Assembly: GCA_002794775.1 (NCBI GenBank)
Contig: NBAY01000007.1
Coordinates: forward strand, 248,001-312,000
Direction: 5' to 3'
Length of the DNA stretch: 64,000 bases
From: Porodaedalea pini
Taxonomy: Eukaryota > Basidiomycota > Agaricomycetes > Hymenochaetales > Hymenochaetaceae
Part shown: piece after piece, positions 59,205 to 64,000 of the stretch
Position numbering within the stretch: the first letter of the stretch is position 1
Layout of the letters: every line of letters starts with the position of its first letter
Notes under the pieces: generated by a model
What the model was told of the DNA's origin: nothing
The model's database searches: none
The model's input: only the letters and a program-made list of their open reading frames with translations
Program-made: the position numbers and the translations under genes

Positions 59205-60861
59205 TCAGCTCTTGCGCTTGAAGAGATAATGTCCAACTCCCCATCTAAGCCAAGTCAGTATAAGGTCCGGATCAAGGCTCTAGCTCATCCGTACTCACTC
59301 CTCGCCACCGTTCAGTCCAAAGAACTCCGCGCACGCGATATAAAACACTCGGAATCTGTCGATTTAGTATCAATGATGAAAACATGAGAAACGCGAGCAC
59401 GAGTCAGAATATCACTGTGGAGTGAGAATATTGTCGGCAGTCAGTGCTCACCGATAAAACGCCTTCCTCCCTTCAGAGGGATCCATCCCTTTTGCCTTTG
59501 CATCTTGCTCAAGTTCCGAAAGTCCATCCTTAACGTGCGCATCTTGCAGGCGTAGCCAAGCCTCAAGGGTACGCGAGTAATGTTTACCGTTGAGGAACCA
59601 GCTCCGTACGAGAGTCACGTCGGACTGGAAGTACAGCTGTGACCGGTTATGATCAAAGTGAAGTCAAAACTAAGTCCGAAGGACACGGATTACTCACGAG
59701 AAGGTCGTGAGAGGGCATTGTGCCACCCGAGAAGAATGTCTGCGCCATCCAACCATCGTCCTCTTCGAAATGGTATGGTGTCGCCTTGTGGCAGAAAATA
59801 TGGACAAAGAGTAGGGATTCATCATCCTCATGGTCACTGCTCTTGGTGATCTTTTCATCCGGATTTGATGTTGAACTTGTTTTCGGGCGTAGCCAGGTGG
59901 ATATTTTGCGTAGAAGCGCTTCGTAGTTTTTCATGTGCTCGAACATCTTCAAAGCTTGTTATTAGGGCAATTGTCCGGAGAATCAACAACGAAACTGACT
60001 TCAATGGAGAGTATCCGGTCAAAACTACACAAGAGTCAACGTATGTATCATTCGTAACTCGGGAAACTTGAGCACTCACGTTCTTCCGTCAGCGAACTGG
60101 AACGTGTTAACGTCTGCTGTAATAACCTAGACTAGACGTGAGTGATTGAAGCGTAATACGTACGACTAAACTGTCAGACCTCCACATTAATGAGTCCTTT
60201 TTGTTTCGCGACGTTGAGTATGTGGTCCCTCTGCGTACTCGAATTTGACAGACCCACAATGCGTGAACTCGGGTATTTCTTTTCAAAACATGATTAATTG
60301 ACAACACTGAGTAAAAATCCAGTCTAACCTCCGCAAGGTACAATGTCAAGCTTCCCCAACCTTTGTTATAAGTAGTTTTCAGCCACAACGTGGGTTTCTA
60401 ATAAAAGCCACTTACCGCATCCGAGGTCCAGAACATCCTGCCCATCCTTAAGGCGCGCCTCGTCAGAATAGCTCGCCAGCATAAGCTCCTCCGCCTCTGC
60501 GAGGGACTCCCGTCCCGTAGGATAAAGGCATGACGAGTATTTCGCGCGAGGTCCAAGACACGATAAAATAAAGTTCGTCGATACCTCGTAGTGTTGCGCA
60601 TTTGCGCGGTCAGTCTGTTCCGCGATAGCCTCGCGAGCGCGAAGGTCTTCGACGAAAGCCTGTTTTGCGTGCTGATTCGCTGTGAACGAGCCAAGGTCGA
60701 TGGTCCGCAGGCGATGTCGGCATAAAGCACGAACCGCGACGCGCAAGAGAAAGTCTGGAATCAAACCCTGCGAAGGTTCATTAACTAGGTCGACGGAGTA
60801 CAGAGTAAGGACATACCCTATCTAAAGCATCGTACGCGAACTGCTCAAGCAAATTTACCAT
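59205..60861 (-). CDS. SAM-dependent methyltransferase, cyclopropane-fatty-acid-synthase-like
   Basis: Class I methyltransferase of the CFAS family, which includes fungal lipid-modifying and N-methylating enzymes. The start MVNLLEQFAYDALDR at 60861 leads, after an intron, to GLIPDFLLRVAVRALCRHRL, then HYEVSTNFILSCLGPRAKYS and SCLYPTGRESLAEAEELML. SAM motif I is rebuilt across an intron as LDLGCGWGSLTLYLAE. Next: KYPSSRIVGLSNSSTQRDHI, VITADVNTFQFADGRTFDRI, SIEMFEHMKNYEALLRKIS, HFEEDDGWMAQTFFSGGTMP, then SDVTLVRSWFLNGKHYSRTL and EAWLRLQDAH. The end is CAEFFGLNGGEEWGVGHYLF followed by KRKS. Seven or eight exons, about 370 residues, every junction in frame. Substrate unknown. It lies between the two arms of the inverted duplication and has no second copy in the window. 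Confidence 0.88.
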
Positions 60862-61635
60862 GATGGTTGGTGCTTAAGTCGGGTTATCGTCGTAGGGCTG
60901 GTTCGGTGTGCATAGCGACGATCTCGAGGCCATCGTCATCATGACAGCACGTCGCGCTGCTGATTTTCGCACAACAGCTCACGGAGATCGACGCAATTTG
61001 TGGTCACACCGAGACGCATGTCCAAACAAAGTTGACTCACGAGCACAAACACGGTTCATTCTAAATGGGCGAGTTTTACCTTCCAAAGCAAGCTTAGAGG
61101 AGATCGTAATGTCCGAGCGCTTGCGGGGACATCACAAGAAACTAAAATTATGTCGGCTTAGCCACGGATGCGTGCTTTTGGATGTCGATCAGTCACATGA
61201 GCGCTAAATGAAAGCTTATTTATTACTAAGTTATTATTTCGGTCGCAACTTCCAGATCAGAGTCAAAACTTCTTGCTCAAGCTCGTACAATTCCCTATCT
61301 GCTTGAACCACAACTTCCAGCTAAGATTCAAATAGTAGTTGTGTCTAAACATTCAGAGACATGATCGATGTTCGGTACGTTGTGCACAGTTCCCTCCAAT
61401 AACCGAAGTCCTGTCCTTATGGGCATCTGGACCTTTACGTGCGCAAAAGAGCCAAAAGACGGACTTTTTTATCGATATAGGAGATCTAACTCTTTTGAGA
61501 TGGGTGTTCGTAGTGACATTCGGGCCTATATGACTTAGCACTTCCAGAACCATAAGTTCGACTCAGAGGAAGTTTTTATCTATCAATTTTATCCGTGAGT
61601 ACTTGAAGTCATTTCGGGGGCGAAGCTACAAAGAA
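60862..61635. other. Spacer between methyltransferase gene and right arm
   Basis: No coding signal; presumably includes the methyltransferase promoter. Confidence 0.4.
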
Positions 61636-63650
61636 CTGAGTGCCTCTTCCTCTCCTTTGCATACGAGGGACTCCCAGTCACTCGTTGCATATTCAGCTCT
61701 CGCGATCCACATCGACATTCTCATCCCTCGTGCGGTAGGATCGATATTGAATGACCGCGTCATGATTGCATCGTCCAAACTCACCAGAATACAGGGACTT
61801 GGCTGCCAGCTCCCCAATGTCCGAAAACAACGTGCATAAGAAATTCCTTTCTGTACTAGTCAGAGCTGCCAATTTTGGGCCGGAATAGTAATATTATCAT
61901 AACTTTGCAGTCCGCACAAATCTTTCTGACAAGTTTTACCAGTAGAGCTCGACGTTCAAGCACCTTCCTTTCGTATCGACACCTAGCCCGTCATCAACCT
62001 GGATAAAAGAACGCTCTCTTGTTACTCGCTGAAGACCGTTTAGAGTGTGTCCATGGTCGCTTCAGAACCTGACATAGCTGCTAATCATTGGCCCCCCTCT
62101 TTAATGTTATGTTAGACACGTCGTCGTGAGCACTATCGAGGGATTTCGCTGAGCTCGCGGTTCTCAGCTTACACTTTCGATGGAGCGAAACAATGTGGAT
62201 GTTGATTTGATCTAAAGACAAGATCTTAGCATTGTCTGCACTTGCATCGCATATTGTAATGTAGCATTTTGGTGGAAATCCCCAAGGTATAAAACACGGC
62301 AGGCATTGCGGATGCCATAATGTCGCAACGGATCTTACTGCTTGCTGGTAAGCTTGTAGAAACGATGTTTGTCTTGATATAATTGAGAGTTTACAGAAGG
62401 TACGACTCGGACACTGTCTTTTGAGTACACTATGCCACACGTCTTATCATGTGCAACAACTCCTCTCAGCCCACCTCCGGCTTTCAGTCATGGCGCGGAC
62501 ACGCTTCCAGGGGTTGTGCACTCAGAATTAGAGGTTCTACCGGACATCCTATAGGCGAGTTTATTCTCAACTTTTACTGAATAAAATGGACAGATTGAAA
62601 CTTATATAGGCCTCTATCCTTAGTTTCTACAGCTAAAGGTATGACGCTAAATCCACTAATATATGAATATCTCCTTCAGTGAGGTCGATATCGGTATCAC
62701 CGAAAGTCAACGGAATGAGTAGCCTGCAGCCGCCGTGATTCCCCTTCTTAAACAACTCATTGGCAGCGTGTACGAGGTCGAGGCTCTGCATGACATGTTC
62801 ATGTATGAGTGTCGTGACAATATTAAATGCTTCCAATGCCTCCTGGATGTTCGCATATGGGTTCTGGATGCACCATCAATCGTTAGATGGCACTTTGACA
62901 GAATCAAAGAGGAGGATGCTAACGCGCCTGAAGACATGAACAAGGGTGAAAAAAGCAAGGGCGGCCACACGATTCTCTGCCTGTTCCCTCAGGGCACTCA
63001 ACTGTTCCTGTTGATTGATAGTGGCGCGAAATGCGCACATGGTCTCTAAGGCCGTGAGCCTTGTGGGGTATCCAGCTTCCTGGATTTCTTCGACAGCCAC
63101 ATTGATGGGGCTGTCCTGAGTGTTCCACTCGTGAGGTGGAGACGCTTGCGCATCTCCTGTGTAGTTGCTGATGTTATCCAGGAAGGATGTGCCTGGGGTG
63201 TGTTGACGGCGGAAGGTTGTTCGAGCTCAGGTTGGGATGGCTGAGTCGGAGGAGGAAGACCAACCTCGGGCGGCGGCTCTAGGAAAAGAGCCAGAGCATT
63301 ATGCTCAGTAGCTTCGTCTACAAGGGGAGGTCTGTTCAGTCGCAGACTCTGCCTGGGCGGCGGTGTGTCGCCATAGGTATGGTCATGGCTTGTCGTGCAC
63401 CAGTCAGGCGACATTACTGATGGAAGTGTTATGCTTCCCATTCGAAGCGCCGAGGGAGCTGCGAAAAATGCCATCGCATGAGGGTTGGGAGGAAGTGGTT
63501 GAAGGAAGTTGGAGGACAAGAGAGATAGTTTGCCACGAACCACTTTATACTGCGGTGGCGTGTGTGTGGGAGGTGGCCAGAAAGCTGGAGAAGATAGTGG
63601 GCCACGAAACAGCTTTATACTGCTGGCGCGTCGCGACGTGGCTCAGCGCA
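61636..63650 (-). repeat. Right arm of large inverted duplication
   Basis: Inverse partner of 56230-58345. Divergence varies along the arm. The 301 bases at 62494-62794 match the left arm without a single difference, with substitutions resuming directly outside. Confidence 0.88.
62633..63474 (-). pseudogene. Unknown gene, right-arm copy, disrupted
   Basis: Second copy of the unrecognised gene. MAFFAAPSALRMGSITLPSV from 63474 continues through DHTYGDTPPPRQSLRLN, EATEHNALALFLEPPP. The frame changes near 63170 relative to the next conserved block, EIQEAGYPTRLTALETMC and LVHVFRRVSILLFDSV. TGA at 62876-62878 then interrupts at a codon where the left copy has CGA. Past it, IQNPYANIQEALEAFNIVTT leads to the same C-terminal module ending LVDLASYL at 62633. 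The left copy's stop lies four codons away at a position that is CCA here. So the two copies carry different, independent lesions. Confidence 0.6.
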
Positions 63651-64000
63651 CATGCTCCGCACGTTTTTTTCATCAACTACAACTTACTTTGATTTTCTCT
63701 TTCATATCTTTTTGCTCACTATTGCGCAGGTATTCAGTGTCTGCTAAGCTCATGGATGATACCTGTATTTTTTTTTCCATGTAGAGAACATGTGTATCAG
63801 CTACGAGGTATGGTGCTTCATGAGGTTGGTACGGCTTGCCACAACTGAAACTGATGAGCAAATGTCTCGTGCGTCAGGCGGTTAGGAAATTTTCAAGCAT
63901 GACTGCTGAGCGAAATGAAAAGTGATCATTAGTCCACCTCTGGAGAGCACTTTCTCTAGCCTGGCTTCGGACAGCATGCCATAGCCTTCTATAGGCGTTC
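63651..64000. other. Window edge, no gene recognised
   Basis: A short minus-strand frame (63673-63861) lacks motifs. A gene may lie beyond the edge. Confidence 0.4.

Noticed and set aside
61339..61533. Small plus-strand frame in the spacer of the inverted duplication
   Set aside because: No motif, no splice context, not repeated in the other spacer.
1..64000. CRISPR arrays, operons, ribosome binding sites
   Set aside because: This is eukaryotic nuclear DNA; no direct-repeat spacer array was seen.

Overview
The window reads as nuclear DNA of a basidiomycete fungus, most likely an Agaricomycete. Genes are close together on both strands and cut by many short introns (about 45-80 bases, GT..AG). 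The products match families known from mushroom-forming fungi: a RAN1/KSP1-type kinase, a DUF6924 protein, a fucose-permease-like MFS carrier, fasciclin proteins and a pogo-type transposon. All gene structures were assembled by eye from conserved blocks and splice signals, so exon edges are good estimates and not measured facts.

Layout: 94-5187 (-) protein kinase; 9103-10416 (+) Bax inhibitor-1 family protein; 10872-15753 (+) long disordered protein with a C-terminal membrane segment; 17545-17890 (+) mini Zn2Cys6 protein; 18439-20017 (+) mitochondrial calcium uniporter; 20346-29050 an accessory block with an FAD monooxygenase (-), a DUF6924 protein (-), an MFS carrier (-) and an inverted, stop-containing second monooxygenase (+); 29303-29996 (-) GOT1; 30309-32195 (-) and 35090-36986 (+) an inverted pair of type-B carboxylesterases separated by a small TIR element and short tandem repeats; 37397-38681 (-) fasciclin protein; 41911-43469 (-) DUF3295-like protein; 43668-46116 (+) UTP6; 47625-47907 (+) small secreted Gly-rich protein; 48391-49641 (-) mitochondrial coiled-coil protein; 50008-52568 (-) MDM31/MDM32 family; 52646-53301 a second small TIR element; 53466-55854 a complete pogo-like transposon with transposase; 56230-63650 a large inverted duplication (arms about 2 kb) around a cyclopropane-synthase-like methyltransferase at 59205-60861 (-).

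Mitochondrial and secretory functions dominate the housekeeping genes (MCU, MDM31, coiled-coil protein, GOT1, BI-1). The accessory part is shaped by inverted duplication. Three separate gene pairs lie head to head or tail to tail (monooxygenases, esterases, and an unknown gene on the 56-63 kb arms), and in two of them one or both copies carry lesions. The monooxygenase/MFS block could be a small catabolic or biosynthetic cluster, but its substrate cannot be read from sequence.

Several conserved genes show one-base frame breaks at mononucleotide runs. In G/C runs one base looks missing (1225, 4834, 14527, 44914); in A/T runs one looks extra (22906, 45203). UTP6 is normally an essential gene, so assembly error is the first explanation to test.
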